A DNA stretch of 64,000 nucleotides. Source: Variovorax davisae. Lineage in GTDB: Bacteria > Pseudomonadota > Gammaproteobacteria > Burkholderiales > Burkholderiaceae_C. The translations under genes were made by a program, and so were the position numbers. The notes beneath the pieces are model-generated. The model was not told the origin of the DNA. It saw nothing but the letters and a program-made list of their open reading frames with translations, and searched no databases. This document shows positions 6,885-15,228 of this stretch, piece after piece. How positions within the stretch are numbered: the first letter of the stretch is position 1; the number at the start of each line of letters is the position of its first letter. Where the stretch lies: the NCBI RefSeq assembly GCF_030316845.1, contig NZ_JASZYS010000005.1, forward strand, positions 124,001-188,000. The letters are read 5' to 3'.

Positions 6885-8630
6885 ATGAACACCGCTGCCG
6901 CGAATCCCCCCGCCGCCCGGCCCGGCGACGCCGCCACCGGCCCGCTGCCGCCGGTGGCCGTCGAGCTGCCGCCTTCGGTCGGCGCCTTCCACTACACGCG
7001 GTTCGCGCCTTCGCTGCCGCCGCTGGTGCAGGGCGTCGAAGCCGGCCTGCATCCGGTCGTGATCGCCGGTGGCGGCCCGGTCGGCATGGCGCTCGCGCTC
7101 GGCCTCGCGAACCATGGCGTGCGCAGCGTGGTGCTCGAGGCCGACGACACGGTCTGCGTCGGCAGCCGCGCGGCCTGCATCTCGCGCCGCAGCCTCGAAA
7201 TCATCGAGCGCCTCGGCGCATTGCCGGCCTTCCTGGCGAAGGGCCTGCCCTGGACCGGCGGGCGCAGCTTCTACAAGACCGAGGAGGTGTTCCGCTTCGA
7301 GATGCCGCACGACGAGCGGCAGAAGCTGCCGCCGATGGTCAATCTCGAGCAGTACTACATCGAGCAGTACCTGCTCGACGAGATCGAGCGCCGCAATGCC
7401 GCCGCGCCGGGCCTGATCGACATCCGGTGGGGCAGCACGCTGACCGGGATCGAGGAGGAGGCCGACGGCCTGCGGCTGTCGGTGCGCAACGCGCTCGGCG
7501 ACCATGCGCTGCGTGGCCAATGGCTCGCGGCCTGCGACGGCGGCCAGAGCTTCGTGCGCAAGGCGCTCGGCCTCGAACTGGTCGGCACCGGCTACGAAGG
7601 CCGCTACGTGATCATCGACATCGAGCTGCACAGCGAGCATCCGACCGAACGCCGCGCCTGGTTCGACCCGCCGTGGAACCCCGGCTCGACGGTGCTGATG
7701 CACAAGCAGCCCGACGACATCTGGCGCATCGACTACCAGCTGCGCGCCGGACAGAGCACCGAGGAGGCCCTGCAGCCCGCGGCGGTGCAGGAATTCGTCC
7801 AGCGCCACCTCGATGCCATCGGCGAGGGCCACCTGCCCTGGCACACGGTGTGGACCTCGGTCTACCGCGCCGGCGCGATGACGCTCGAGAGCTACCGGCA
7901 CGGGCGCGTGCTGTTCGCCGGCAACGCCGCCCATGCGATGCCGATCTTCGGCGTGCGCGGCCTCAACTCGGGCTTCGACGACGCCGACAACCTGGCCTGG
8001 AAGCTGGCGCTGGTGGCGCGCGGCGTGTCTGAAGCGTCGCTGCTCGACAGCTATTCGCAGGAGCGCATCGCGGCCTTCCACATCAACGCCGAGAACGCGA
8101 TGCGCAGCACCGAGTTCATGTCGCCGCCGTCACGCGGCTTCGACCTGTTGCGCGAGGCGGCGCTGTCGCTCGCGGGCGCGCACCGTGGCATCGCCAACCT
8201 GATCAATCCGCGCCAGACCCAGGCCGTGGGCTATGCCGATTCGATGCTGTCGAGCCCGGGCGACGAGCTGGCGCACGGGCCGCAGCCGGGCGAAGCCTTG
8301 CCCGAGCAGGCGCTGGCCGATGGCTCGCACCTCACGGACCGGGTCGGCGCGGCCTTCACGGTGCTGCTGCTGAACCTGCCGCAGCCCGACGGCGCGCTGC
8401 GCGCCGAGCTGGCGCAGGCGCAGGCCGGCCCGCTGCCGGTCGCGCTGTGCGCGCTGTCATCGCAAGACGCCGAAGCGCAGGTGTTCGAAGCGCTCGGCGC
8501 GGCGCAAGGCGCCGTCTATCTGCTGCGCCCCGACGGCCACGTGGCGGCGCGCTGGCGCCGGCCGCCCCCGGGCGCGCTGCGCCAGGCCCTGGCGCGGGCG
8601 GCCGCGCTGACCCCCAAGGAGCCCGCATGA
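6885..8630 (+). CDS. FAD-dependent aromatic hydroxylase (MhpA/PheA-like)
   Basis: 581-residue class A flavoprotein monooxygenase, cytoplasmic, predicted to use NAD(P)H and O2 to hydroxylate an aromatic acid or phenol. The Rossmann motif is VVIAGGGPVGMALALGLANHG (about residues 57-78). The mid-domain CDGGQSFVRKALG is the DG region, and FAGNAAHAMPIFGVRGLNSGFDDADNLAWKLA is the FAD-ribityl GD motif, here with Asn (N347) replacing the usual Asp. A thioredoxin-like C-terminal domain ends the protein. It overlaps the DUF2783 gene by four bases (ATGA) and heads a three-gene operon with a Bug solute-binding protein. The substrate is unknown. Confidence 0.87.
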   Translation: MNTAAANPPAARPGDAATGPLPPVAVELPPSVGAFHYTRFAPSLPPLVQGVEAGLHPVVIAGGGPVGMALALGLANHGVRSVVLEADDTVCVGSRAACISRRSLEIIERLGALPAFLAKGLPWTGGRSFYKTEEVFRFEMPHDERQKLPPMVNLEQYYIEQYLLDEIERRNAAAPGLIDIRWGSTLTGIEEEADGLRLSVRNALGDHALRGQWLAACDGGQSFVRKALGLELVGTGYEGRYVIIDIELHSEHPTERRAWFDPPWNPGSTVLMHKQPDDIWRIDYQLRAGQSTEEALQPAAVQEFVQRHLDAIGEGHLPWHTVWTSVYRAGAMTLESYRHGRVLFAGNAAHAMPIFGVRGLNSGFDDADNLAWKLALVARGVSEASLLDSYSQERIAAFHINAENAMRSTEFMSPPSRGFDLLREAALSLAGAHRGIANLINPRQTQAVGYADSMLSSPGDELAHGPQPGEALPEQALADGSHLTDRVGAAFTVLLLNLPQPDGALRAELAQAQAGPLPVALCALSSQDAEAQVFEALGAAQGAVYLLRPDGHVAARWRRPPPGALRQALARAAALTPKEPA

Positions 8631-8833
8631 TGAATGCCCTGCCACCCGAGGCGCGCGATCGCGTCTATGCCGAATGCGCACGCGCCATCAGCGAGGCCGG
8701 CCCCGAGAGAGAATCGCTGTTCCTCGCCCGGCTCGCGCTGCTGCTGTTCGAGCAGGTCGGCGACGAAGCGCGCTGCCGCACGGCGCTTGCGCAGGCGCTG
8801 GACGGATTGCCGCTGCCTTCGCTGTCGGCCTAG
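8627..8833 (+). CDS. DUF2783 small protein
   Basis: A 68-residue protein (MMNALPPEARDRVYAECARAISEAGP...) of the DUF2783 type, a family of very small proteins commonly found beside FAD-dependent monooxygenases. The core pattern of a short helix pair with ESLFLARLALLLFEQVGD fits. The start overlaps the stop of the monooxygenase (ATGATGA), which implies translational coupling and joint function. A second ATG at 8630 is equally possible. No catalytic residues are recognisable, and the molecular role is unknown. Confidence 0.75.
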   Translation: MMNALPPEARDRVYAECARAISEAGPERESLFLARLALLLFEQVGDEARCRTALAQALDGLPLPSLSA

Positions 8834-8874
8834 ACCCCTTACATTTCAGAACACCAAAACCAGGAGACTTTTCG

Positions 8875-9852
8875 ATGGATCGCAGAACCCTGCTCACCAC
8901 CCTCGCTGCCACCGCGGCGGCTGCCGCCGCACCGTGGGCGCGCGCCCAGGGCGCCTTTCCCGACCAGTTGATCAAATGGGTCGTGCCGTACCCCGCCGGC
9001 GGCGGCACCGACGTGATCGCGCGCACCCTGTCCGAGGCGATGCGGCAGACGCTGGGCCAGCAGATCGTGATCGACAACCGCCCCGGCGCCTCGACCAACA
9101 TCGGCGCCGAACTGGTCGCCAAGGCCAAGCCCGACGGCTACACCATCATGTCGGCCGACAACGCGCTGCTGGCTTTCAACGAGCACCTGTTCAGCAAGCT
9201 GCCCTTCAGCCCCGAGAAGGACTTCAGCTACATCGGCGCGATCGGCAAGTTCCCGCTGGCGCTGGTCGTGCATCCGGACTTTCCGGCGCAGGACTTCAAG
9301 GCCTTCCTGGCCTACGTGAAGGCCAATCCGGGCAAGGTCAACTACGCCTCGCCGGGCAACGGCTCGCCGCACCACCTGGCGATGGAGATGTTCAAGGTCC
9401 GCACCGGCACCTTCATCACCCACATCCCGTACCGCGGCGCCGCACCGGCGATGGCCGACGTGATGGGCGGCCAGGTGCCGGCGATGTTCCTCGACCTGGC
9501 CTCGGGCCTGTCGATCATGCAGGGCAAGAAGGTGCGCGTGCTGGCGATCGGATCGGGCAGCCGCTCGAAGCTGCTGCCGGACGTGCCGACGCTGGCCGAG
9601 GTCGGCGTCGCGAATTCCGAAGTGTTCGCCTTCCAGGGCATCGTCGGCCCGGCCGGGATTCCGGCGCCGATCGTGGCGCGGCTCAATGGCGATCTCAACC
9701 GTGCCTTCACCACGCCGGCGGTGCAGAAGCGCTTCAGCGACTTCGGCATGGAGGCGATGCCGGGCTCTCCGGCTCAGTTCGCGGCCCTGTCGCGGGCGGA
9801 GTCGCAGCGCTGGGGGCCGATCATCAAGGCGGCGGGAATCAAGCTGGACTGA
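8875..9852 (+). CDS. Bug-family tripartite tricarboxylate transporter solute-binding protein
   Basis: 325-residue periplasmic binding protein. The signal peptide MDRRTLLTTLAATAAAAAAPWARAQ has a twin-arginine-like start. The mature protein shows Bug landmarks: IKWVVPYPAGGGTDVIAR, IDNRPGASTNIGAELVAKAKPDGYT, INYASPGNGSPHHLAMEMF-type region, ITHIPYRGAAPAMADVMGGQVP and DVPTLAEVGV. It is the third gene after the flavin monooxygenase and DUF2783 gene, 41 bp downstream. It may therefore bind the aromatic substrate or a related carboxylate for that pathway (inference). No TctA/TctB membrane genes are nearby, as is usual for orphan Bug proteins. Confidence 0.93.
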   Translation: MDRRTLLTTLAATAAAAAAPWARAQGAFPDQLIKWVVPYPAGGGTDVIARTLSEAMRQTLGQQIVIDNRPGASTNIGAELVAKAKPDGYTIMSADNALLAFNEHLFSKLPFSPEKDFSYIGAIGKFPLALVVHPDFPAQDFKAFLAYVKANPGKVNYASPGNGSPHHLAMEMFKVRTGTFITHIPYRGAAPAMADVMGGQVPAMFLDLASGLSIMQGKKVRVLAIGSGSRSKLLPDVPTLAEVGVANSEVFAFQGIVGPAGIPAPIVARLNGDLNRAFTTPAVQKRFSDFGMEAMPGSPAQFAALSRAESQRWGPIIKAAGIKLD

Positions 9853-9867
9853 GGACAGAGCAAGGTC

Positions 9868-11055
9868 TCAAGGCTTGGCGAACGCCCTCCGCGACCCATC
9901 CTCGAACACTTCGTCATCGCGCTCCAGCTTGCCATTGGCGTCCCAGCTGCGTTCGCGCGTGACGCGGCCCTTGTCGTCGTAGACCGATTCGGCGATGAGC
10001 AGCCCGCTGTCGCTGAAGCGCTGGTGGGTGCCGGTCGGCAGCTGGCGCAGGCGGTCGCTGGCCAGGTAGCGGCCGATCGCGGCGCGCTGGCCGTTGTCGT
10101 GGTACTCGGTGACCTCGATCAATCGCGGATTGCCGTCCACGCCGTAGAGCGACTTGCTGCGCGGCTGGCCGTTCTGGTAGAAGCTTTCGTCGCTCAGCGG
10201 CGCTCCCGCGCCGCTCCAGCGCTGCTCGCGCACCAGCGTCCCGCGCTCCGAGAACTCCTGCTCGCGCTGGCGGACCGCGCCGCGCTCGCCCAGCAGCGAG
10301 ACCACCTCGCGGCGCTTGACGCCTTCGGACGAAAAGCGCCGTTCGATGCGCTGGTTGCCCACCATCTCGTCCTGGGCCGCGGGCTTGCCGTTGTCGTAGA
10401 GCTCCTCGCTGCGCACCCGCTTGCCGGCCACGTAGGACAGCCGCGAGCGCAGGATGCCCCGGGCGTCGAACAGCTCGACCCGCGAGGCGCCGCCGCCGAA
10501 GCCGCACAGCTGCACGTCGTCGGCCACGGGCGCCAGCACCGGCTTGTCGCCGCAGCGCAGCGCCGAGAGCTGGCCGCGTTCGGTGAATTCGACCGAGGCG
10601 CGCTCGCCCGCCGCATCGGCGAAGAAGGTGACGCGGCGCAGCGATCCGTCCGGATAGAAGATGCGCACCAGGCCCATCTCGTGGCCGTCCTCGTAGGTCG
10701 CGTCGCGCAGCACCTGGCCGGCGGGCGAAAACTCGCGCGCCCGGCCTTCGATGTTGCCGCGGGCGTTCAGGCTGTGCTCCTTGGCCAGCTTGCCGTTCTC
10801 GTAGAAGCGCACCAGGCCCATGAAGGTGCCGCTCTGGACCTGCTGTTCGCGCACCAGCTGGCCGCTGTCGCGGTCCTTGCAGCGCATCACGCCGGTCTTG
10901 CCGGCGGTGGTGGCGCCGTTGGCGGGGTTCACGGGCTGGCCGTTGAGTTCGCAGTCCTGCACCGCATGGGCGGCGGTGGCGAGCAGCCAGGCCGCCACTG
11001 CCCCGGCGAGGCGCAGGCGCATCGGCCGGGCGGCTGGCGCGGCCGACACGGTCAC
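9868..11055 (-). CDS. Secreted MORN-repeat (YwqK-like) protein
   Basis: 395 residues. After an N-terminal signal (RLAGAVAAWLLATAAHA) the protein is built from repeated antitoxin-YwqK/MORN-variant units of the form FYENGKLAKEHSLNARGNIEG, FYPDGSLRRV, YDNGKPAAQDE, FYQNGQPRSKSLYG and YHDNGQRAAIGRY. These form extended beta-hairpin arrays. Despite the database name, no toxin gene is adjacent and the export signal argues against a cytoplasmic antitoxin. The function is unknown. The gene is convergent with the Bug gene. Confidence 0.8.
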   Translation of the reverse strand: MTVSAAPAARPMRLRLAGAVAAWLLATAAHAVQDCELNGQPVNPANGATTAGKTGVMRCKDRDSGQLVREQQVQSGTFMGLVRFYENGKLAKEHSLNARGNIEGRAREFSPAGQVLRDATYEDGHEMGLVRIFYPDGSLRRVTFFADAAGERASVEFTERGQLSALRCGDKPVLAPVADDVQLCGFGGGASRVELFDARGILRSRLSYVAGKRVRSEELYDNGKPAAQDEMVGNQRIERRFSSEGVKRREVVSLLGERGAVRQREQEFSERGTLVREQRWSGAGAPLSDESFYQNGQPRSKSLYGVDGNPRLIEVTEYHDNGQRAAIGRYLASDRLRQLPTGTHQRFSDSGLLIAESVYDDKGRVTRERSWDANGKLERDDEVFEDGSRRAFAKP

Positions 11056-11116
11056 TGGGCAACCTCCGTGCTGCGCACCGCGGTGCGAGCCCCCTTCGGA
11101 GCGGCCGGGCGGGGTC

Positions 11117-11527
11117 TCATGCGTCGTAGACGGTGTCCAGCGACCGGAAGCCCTTGGCTTCGATCGGGTTGCCGAAGGGGTCGCAGAAGAACATGGTCCA
11201 CTGCTCGCCCGGCAGGCCCTCGAAGCGCACCTGGGGCTTGAGCACGAAGTCCATGCCCGACGCCTCGAGCCGCTTGGCCAGTTCCCGCCAGGCCGGCAGT
11301 TCGAGCACGATGCCGAAGTGCGGCATCGGCACCATCACCTCGCCGACCCGGCCGGTGCGCGCGGTGGCGAAGGGCTCGCCCAGATGCAGCGAGATCTGGT
11401 GGCCGAAGAAGTCGAAGTCGACCCAGGTGTCGGTGCTGCGGCCTTCCGCGCAGCCCAGCACGCCGCCGTAGAAGCGGCGCGCCTCGTCGAGATCGCGGAC
11501 ATGGAAGGCGAGATGGAAGATGGACAT
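11117..11527 (-). CDS. VOC-family (glyoxalase-like) protein
   Basis: 136 residues with the vicinal oxygen chelate fold: MSIFHLAFHVRDLDEARRFYGGVLGCAEGRS begins the first beta-alpha-beta-beta-beta unit. WVDFDFFGHQISLHL and DPFGNPIEAKGF contribute the other metal-ligand positions (His/Glu). These small enzymes are mostly dioxygenases, isomerases or glyoxalases; the reaction here is not predictable. The ATG at 11527 is the only start that precedes the VOC unit, since upstream in-frame sequence runs antisense through PhaM. Confidence 0.85.
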   Translation of the reverse strand: MSIFHLAFHVRDLDEARRFYGGVLGCAEGRSTDTWVDFDFFGHQISLHLGEPFATARTGRVGEVMVPMPHFGIVLELPAWRELAKRLEASGMDFVLKPQVRFEGLPGEQWTMFFCDPFGNPIEAKGFRSLDTVYDA

Positions 11528-11662
11528 GTGTCTTTCTGTGTCTGGTGGGTCATTGTCCACAAGCCGGGCCCTCATGGCGAGTGCCGGATGCCGCCGGGCG
11601 CCCAAAAGCCCCGACGCTTGGAGTAAGCTGCCTGGACAAGAAACAAAGACCCGGAGCACGCA

Positions 11663-12364
11663 ATGAGCGACGCCAGCAAGCCTTTCGCCTTCAGTCAGTT
11701 CGTCCCGGGCTTCGACTTCCTCAAGAACCTGGCGGGCGGTGCCGGGGCATCGCCGGGCGCCGTGCCCGGCCTGCCCAGCCTGTCGAGCTGGGTGGCGCCG
11801 ACGCTCAGCGTCGAAGAGGTCGACAAGCGCATCCAGGAACTCAAGACCGTCCAGTACTGGCTCGAACAGAACGGCCACGCGCTGAAGGCGACCATCCAGG
11901 CGCTCGAGGTGCAGAAGATGACGCTCTCGACCCTGCGCGGCATGAACGTCCGCATGGAAGACCTCGCCAACGCCTTCACCCGGCCGGCCGCGCCGGCGCC
12001 GGCCCCGGCCGCCGCACCCGAACCCGAACCCGAACCCGAAGCGCAGCCGGAGCCCGAAGCGGCCCCGGCGCCGAAGCGCACCAAGGACGCGGCCCAGGAC
12101 CCGGCCGGCGTCGTCGATCCGGTCCAGTGGTGGGGTGCCTTGACGCAGCAGTTCCAGCAGATCGCCAGCTCGGCGCTGCAGGAGGCCTCGCAGCTCAAGA
12201 TGCCGGTGATGCCGCAACCGCTGGGCGATCCGGCGGGCGCCGGGTCCGCCGCGGCCCGCAGCGCGGCCAGGCCGGCTGCCGCCGGCAAGAAGGCGTCGGC
12301 GTCGCGCCGCGGCGCCAGCGCGCCGCCCAAGCGTCCCGCGCCGGCGCGCAAGCGTGCGGGCTGA
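11663..12364 (+). CDS. phaM: PhaM-type polyhydroxyalkanoate granule regulator
   Basis: 233 residues. The N-terminal half carries the PhaM signature: FAFSQFVPGFDFLKNL, LSSWVAPTLSVEEVDKRIQELKTVQYWLEQN and IQALEVQKMTLSTLRGMN. A Pro/Glu-rich linker follows (about 112-135). The C-terminus is a Lys/Arg/Ala tail (KKASASRRGASAPPKRPAPARKRAG) resembling the PAKKA-type DNA-binding tails. In Cupriavidus necator PhaM activates PHA synthase and tethers granules to the nucleoid. PHA synthase genes are not in the window. The next gene, a FIST protein, starts 12 bp downstream. Confidence 0.85.
   Translation: MSDASKPFAFSQFVPGFDFLKNLAGGAGASPGAVPGLPSLSSWVAPTLSVEEVDKRIQELKTVQYWLEQNGHALKATIQALEVQKMTLSTLRGMNVRMEDLANAFTRPAAPAPAPAAAPEPEPEPEAQPEPEAAPAPKRTKDAAQDPAGVVDPVQWWGALTQQFQQIASSALQEASQLKMPVMPQPLGDPAGAGSAAARSAARPAAAGKKASASRRGASAPPKRPAPARKRAG
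12017..12040 (+). repeat. Hexanucleotide repeat (CCCGAA)x4 in phaM linker
   Basis: Four perfect tandem copies of CCCGAA encode alternating Glu and Pro in the linker of PhaM. Copy-number change would stay in frame and only alter linker length. Confidence 0.85.
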
Positions 12365-12375
12365 AAGGCCAGGCC

Positions 12376-13644
12376 ATGAAGCTCTTTCCCACCGGGCACG
12401 CCACCCATCCGCAATGGCGCATGGCGGCCGGCCTGGTGCTGGCGCAGCTGCGGGCGCAGATGGCGCTGCCGGACTACGCCCGCGCACCGACGCTGGGCCT
12501 GCTCTACATCACCGACCACTACGGGGCCGATGCCCAGGAGATCCTCGATCACCTGGGCGCCGAACTGCCCGAGATCACCGACTGGACCGGCACCGTGGGC
12601 GTCGGCGTGGCCGCCAACAACGCCGAGTACTTCGACGAGCCGGCACTCAGCGTGATGCTGTGCGAATTGCCGAGCGACCAGTACCGGGTGTTCTCCGGCG
12701 TGGCGCCGCTGGCCAGCTCCGAAATGAGCGGTTTCGCCGCCCACACGGCGCTGGTCCATGCCGACCCGCGCACGCCCGAACTCGGCGAGCTGATCGCCGA
12801 GATGGCGCAGCGCACCGACACCGGCTATCTGTTCGGCGGCCTGTCCTCGGGGCGGGTCGGCTCGCTGCAGTTCGCGATCGGCGGCAACGGCAACATCCGC
12901 GGCCATGGCGCGGTCGGCGGCGTGTTCTCGGGCGGCCTGTCGGGCGTGGTGTTCGGCGAGGGCGTGCGGCTGGTCTCGCGCGTGACGCAGGGCTGCCAGC
13001 CGGTCTCGCGCGAACGCGAGATCACCGAGGCCGACGGCAACCTGCTGCTGGCGCTCGACGGCGAGCCCGCGCTCGACGTCCTGCTGGCCGACCTGCGGGT
13101 CTCGCTCGATGCCCCCGAGCAGGCGATCGATGCGGTCCGCGCCACCCTGGTCGGCCTGGTCGAGGCCGGCAGCGACGGCGTCCGGCGCACCGGCGATCTC
13201 GGCGCCGACGTCCGGGTGCGCCACATCATCGGCCTCGACCCGACGCGTCGCGGCGTGGCGATCGCCGACAACGCCGAGGCCGGGATGCGGCTGAGCTTCT
13301 GCCGCCGCAACGCGCAGGCCGCGCGGGCCGACCTGATGCGCGTCTGCGCAGAGATCCGCGAGGAACTGGAGCCGCAGGAGCAGACGCTCGCCACCGCGCG
13401 CGAGGTCGCCGCCGGCGAGGCCGAGGCCGCGCCCCATCCGGCGCGCCGCATCGCCGGCGCCATCTACGTCAGCTGTTCGGGCCGCGGCGGGCCGCATTTC
13501 GGCGCCCCCGGCGCCGAGCTGCAGATCGTGCGGCATGCCCTGGGCGACGTCCCGCTGGTCGGCTTCTTCGCCGCCGGCGAGATCGCCCGCAACCACCTCT
13601 ACGGCTACACCGGCGTGCTGACCGTCTTCACCGCCGGGGACTGA
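12376..13644 (+). CDS. FIST-domain sensory protein
   Basis: 422 residues with an N-terminal FIST domain (LGLLYITDHYGADAQEILDHLGAELP, WTGTVGVGVAANNAEYFDEPALSVML, YLFGGLSSGR) and a FIST_C domain ending VPLVGFFAAGEIARNHLYGYTGVLTVF. FIST domains are proposed to bind small ligands such as amino acids in signal transduction. This protein has no linked kinase, GGDEF or methyl-accepting module. It follows phaM by 12 bp, so the two are probably co-transcribed. Its 3' end overlaps the convergent dadA gene by 40 bp. Confidence 0.87.
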   Translation: MKLFPTGHATHPQWRMAAGLVLAQLRAQMALPDYARAPTLGLLYITDHYGADAQEILDHLGAELPEITDWTGTVGVGVAANNAEYFDEPALSVMLCELPSDQYRVFSGVAPLASSEMSGFAAHTALVHADPRTPELGELIAEMAQRTDTGYLFGGLSSGRVGSLQFAIGGNGNIRGHGAVGGVFSGGLSGVVFGEGVRLVSRVTQGCQPVSREREITEADGNLLLALDGEPALDVLLADLRVSLDAPEQAIDAVRATLVGLVEAGSDGVRRTGDLGADVRVRHIIGLDPTRRGVAIADNAEAGMRLSFCRRNAQAARADLMRVCAEIREELEPQEQTLATAREVAAGEAEAAPHPARRIAGAIYVSCSGRGGPHFGAPGAELQIVRHALGDVPLVGFFAAGEIARNHLYGYTGVLTVFTAGD

Positions 13645-14921
13645 GCCGCCGCGCGCAGCCCGGTGAACGCGAAATCGACTTCCGGCTTCAGCCCGCTCAC
13701 GATCCGCGCGATCGACTTGCCCGAGCCGCAGGCGTGGGTCCAGCCCAGCGTGCCGTGGCCGGTGTTGAGGAACAGGTTCGCGAGCTTCGTCCCGCCGATC
13801 AGCGGCACGTTGCTGGGCGTCGCCGGGCGCAGCCCGGTCCAGAACTGCGCCTCGGAAGCGTCGCCGGCCCCGGGGAACAACTGCTCGACGCGGCGCACGA
13901 TGGCCTCGCAGCGCACCCGGTTCAGGTCGCGGTCGTAGCCGTTGAGCTCGGCGGTGCCGGCGATCCGCAGCCGGTCGCCGCTGGCGGAGGTGTAGCGCGA
14001 GAAGACCAGCTTGAACTCGTCGTCGGTCAGCGAGACCTGGTGCGCCCTGGACGCCTCCTTGACCGGCATGGTGACCGAATAGCCCTTGGCCGGGTAGATC
14101 GGCAGCCGGATGCCCAGCGGCGCCGCGTAGAGCGGGCTCAGCGAGCCCATCGCCAGCACGAAGGCATCGCCGCGGATGCGCTGGAAGCGGCCCTCGCTGT
14201 CGGTCGCCTCGACATGGTCGATGCCGCCGCCGGCCTCGCGCAGCGCCGTCACCGTGTGGCTCATGAGGAAGCGCACGCCGGCCGTCTCGGCCAGCTTGAC
14301 CAGCTCGCGCGCGAAGCGGTTGGCGTCGCCCGATTCGTCTTCCGCCGTGTAGGTCGCGCCGGCCAGCTGCGGGCGGATGTGGGCCAGTGCGGGTTCGAGC
14401 TTGACTGCCTCGTCGGCCGAGATCACGCGCCGGTCGCAGCCGAGCGCGCGCATCTGCTCGGCCGGCGCCAGCGCGGCGTCGAACTCCTTCTGCGTCGTGT
14501 AGAAGTGCAGGATGCCCTGCGTGCGCTGGTCGTAGGCCAGGCCGGTGTCGCGCCGCAGCTGCTGCAGCGTGTCGCGGCTGTAGGTGCCCAGGCGCACGAT
14601 CTGCTCGATGTTGTGGCGCGTGCGCGCCGGCGTGCATTCGCGCAGGAACTGAAGGCCCCAGAGCCACTGGCGCATGTCGGCGCGAACGCGGAACAGCAGC
14701 GGGGCGTCTTCCTTGCCGAGCCATTGCAGCACCTTGAGCGGCGCGCCGGGATTGGCCCAGGGCTCGGCGTGGCTGACCGAGATCTGGCCGCCGTTGGCGA
14801 AGCTGGTTTCCGCCGCCGGCGTGGCCTGGCGGTCGATCACGGTCACTTCGTGGCCGAGTTGCTGGAGGTAGTAGGCCGAGGTCACGCCGAGCAGGCCGGC
14901 GCCAAGAACGATCACGCGCAT
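13605..14921 (-). CDS. dadA: D-amino acid dehydrogenase (DadA family) under glycine riboswitch
   Basis: 438-residue FAD-dependent dehydrogenase that deaminates D-amino acids (or glycine/sarcosine-like substrates) to 2-oxo acids and passes electrons to the respiratory chain. Visible are the dinucleotide motif VIVLGAGLLGVTSAYYL with VIDRQ, the conserved ETSFANGGQIS, the YPAKGYSVT motif, TGLRPATPSNVPLIGGT, and the C-terminal GHGTLGWTHACGSGKSIA. All are typical of DadA. A tandem glycine riboswitch lies about 100 nt upstream, so glycine or a product appears to regulate it. That makes glycine or a glycine-derived amine a possible substrate (inference). Confidence 0.92.
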   Translation of the reverse strand: MRVIVLGAGLLGVTSAYYLQQLGHEVTVIDRQATPAAETSFANGGQISVSHAEPWANPGAPLKVLQWLGKEDAPLLFRVRADMRQWLWGLQFLRECTPARTRHNIEQIVRLGTYSRDTLQQLRRDTGLAYDQRTQGILHFYTTQKEFDAALAPAEQMRALGCDRRVISADEAVKLEPALAHIRPQLAGATYTAEDESGDANRFARELVKLAETAGVRFLMSHTVTALREAGGGIDHVEATDSEGRFQRIRGDAFVLAMGSLSPLYAAPLGIRLPIYPAKGYSVTMPVKEASRAHQVSLTDDEFKLVFSRYTSASGDRLRIAGTAELNGYDRDLNRVRCEAIVRRVEQLFPGAGDASEAQFWTGLRPATPSNVPLIGGTKLANLFLNTGHGTLGWTHACGSGKSIARIVSGLKPEVDFAFTGLRAAAQSPAVKTVSTPV

Positions 14922-15017
14922 ATCGAGAACCCTTGAAGGTTGCAGCGCTCGGACGCGACGGGTTCGGATGGCCCACGGGAACGAAGGCAACCAGACCGCA
15001 GGCCCGAGTTGCCGCTC

Positions 15018-15214
15018 CCCCTGTCCTCGGTACCTGAGAGATTCACCCGCTGCACCCGCAGCGGGTTTGCTCCTTCGGTGCATCCCGCGTTGGCGGGATG
15101 GCTCTCCAGACGGCTTTGACAGTTGGTGCAGTACAGGCCCATCACGTGGGCCGACCTGAGCGTTTATGGGAGTTTGCGCCTTCGGTGGGGCCCGTGGGCC
15201 CGCTCTCCTGCAGT
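15018..15214 (-). promoter_or_regulatory. Tandem glycine riboswitch upstream of dadA
   Basis: On the minus strand two aptamers are visible. Aptamer I runs from GGAGAGCGGGCC (about 15208) through CCACCGAAGGCGCAA to ACGCTCAGGT (about 15155). Aptamer II runs from GGAGAGCCATCCC (about 15108) through GCACCGAAGGAGCAA to CTCTCAGGTACC (about 15029). These are the conserved glycine-aptamer cores joined by a short linker. ACAGGGGGAGCGGCAAC and a GGCAAC/GTTGCC stem follow and could be the expression platform before the dadA start at 14921. This stretch and its leader fill the 307-bp gap between the two flavoenzyme genes. Confidence 0.9.
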
Positions 15215-15220
15215 GCGCGG

Positions 15221-15226
15221 ATTGTA
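15221..15226 (-). promoter_or_regulatory. Likely -10 box of the dadA riboswitch transcript
   Basis: TACAAT on the minus strand (5 of 6 to TATAAT) lies 7-12 bases before the first paired bases of aptamer I, which places the transcription start near 15214. It sits at the very end of the upstream flavoenzyme gene (stop 15229-15231), so dadA has its own promoter. The -35 match is weak. Confidence 0.5.
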
Positions 15227-15228
15227 GG

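Noticed and set aside
9868..11055. YwqK-like protein as antitoxin of a toxin-antitoxin pair
   Set aside because: The protein has an export signal and no adjacent toxin-like gene. The database name of the repeat does not imply the function.
11695..14976. 1093-codon minus-strand frame covering dadA and phaM regions
   Set aside because: It is out of frame with the true DadA gene and antisense to the FIST and PhaM genes.
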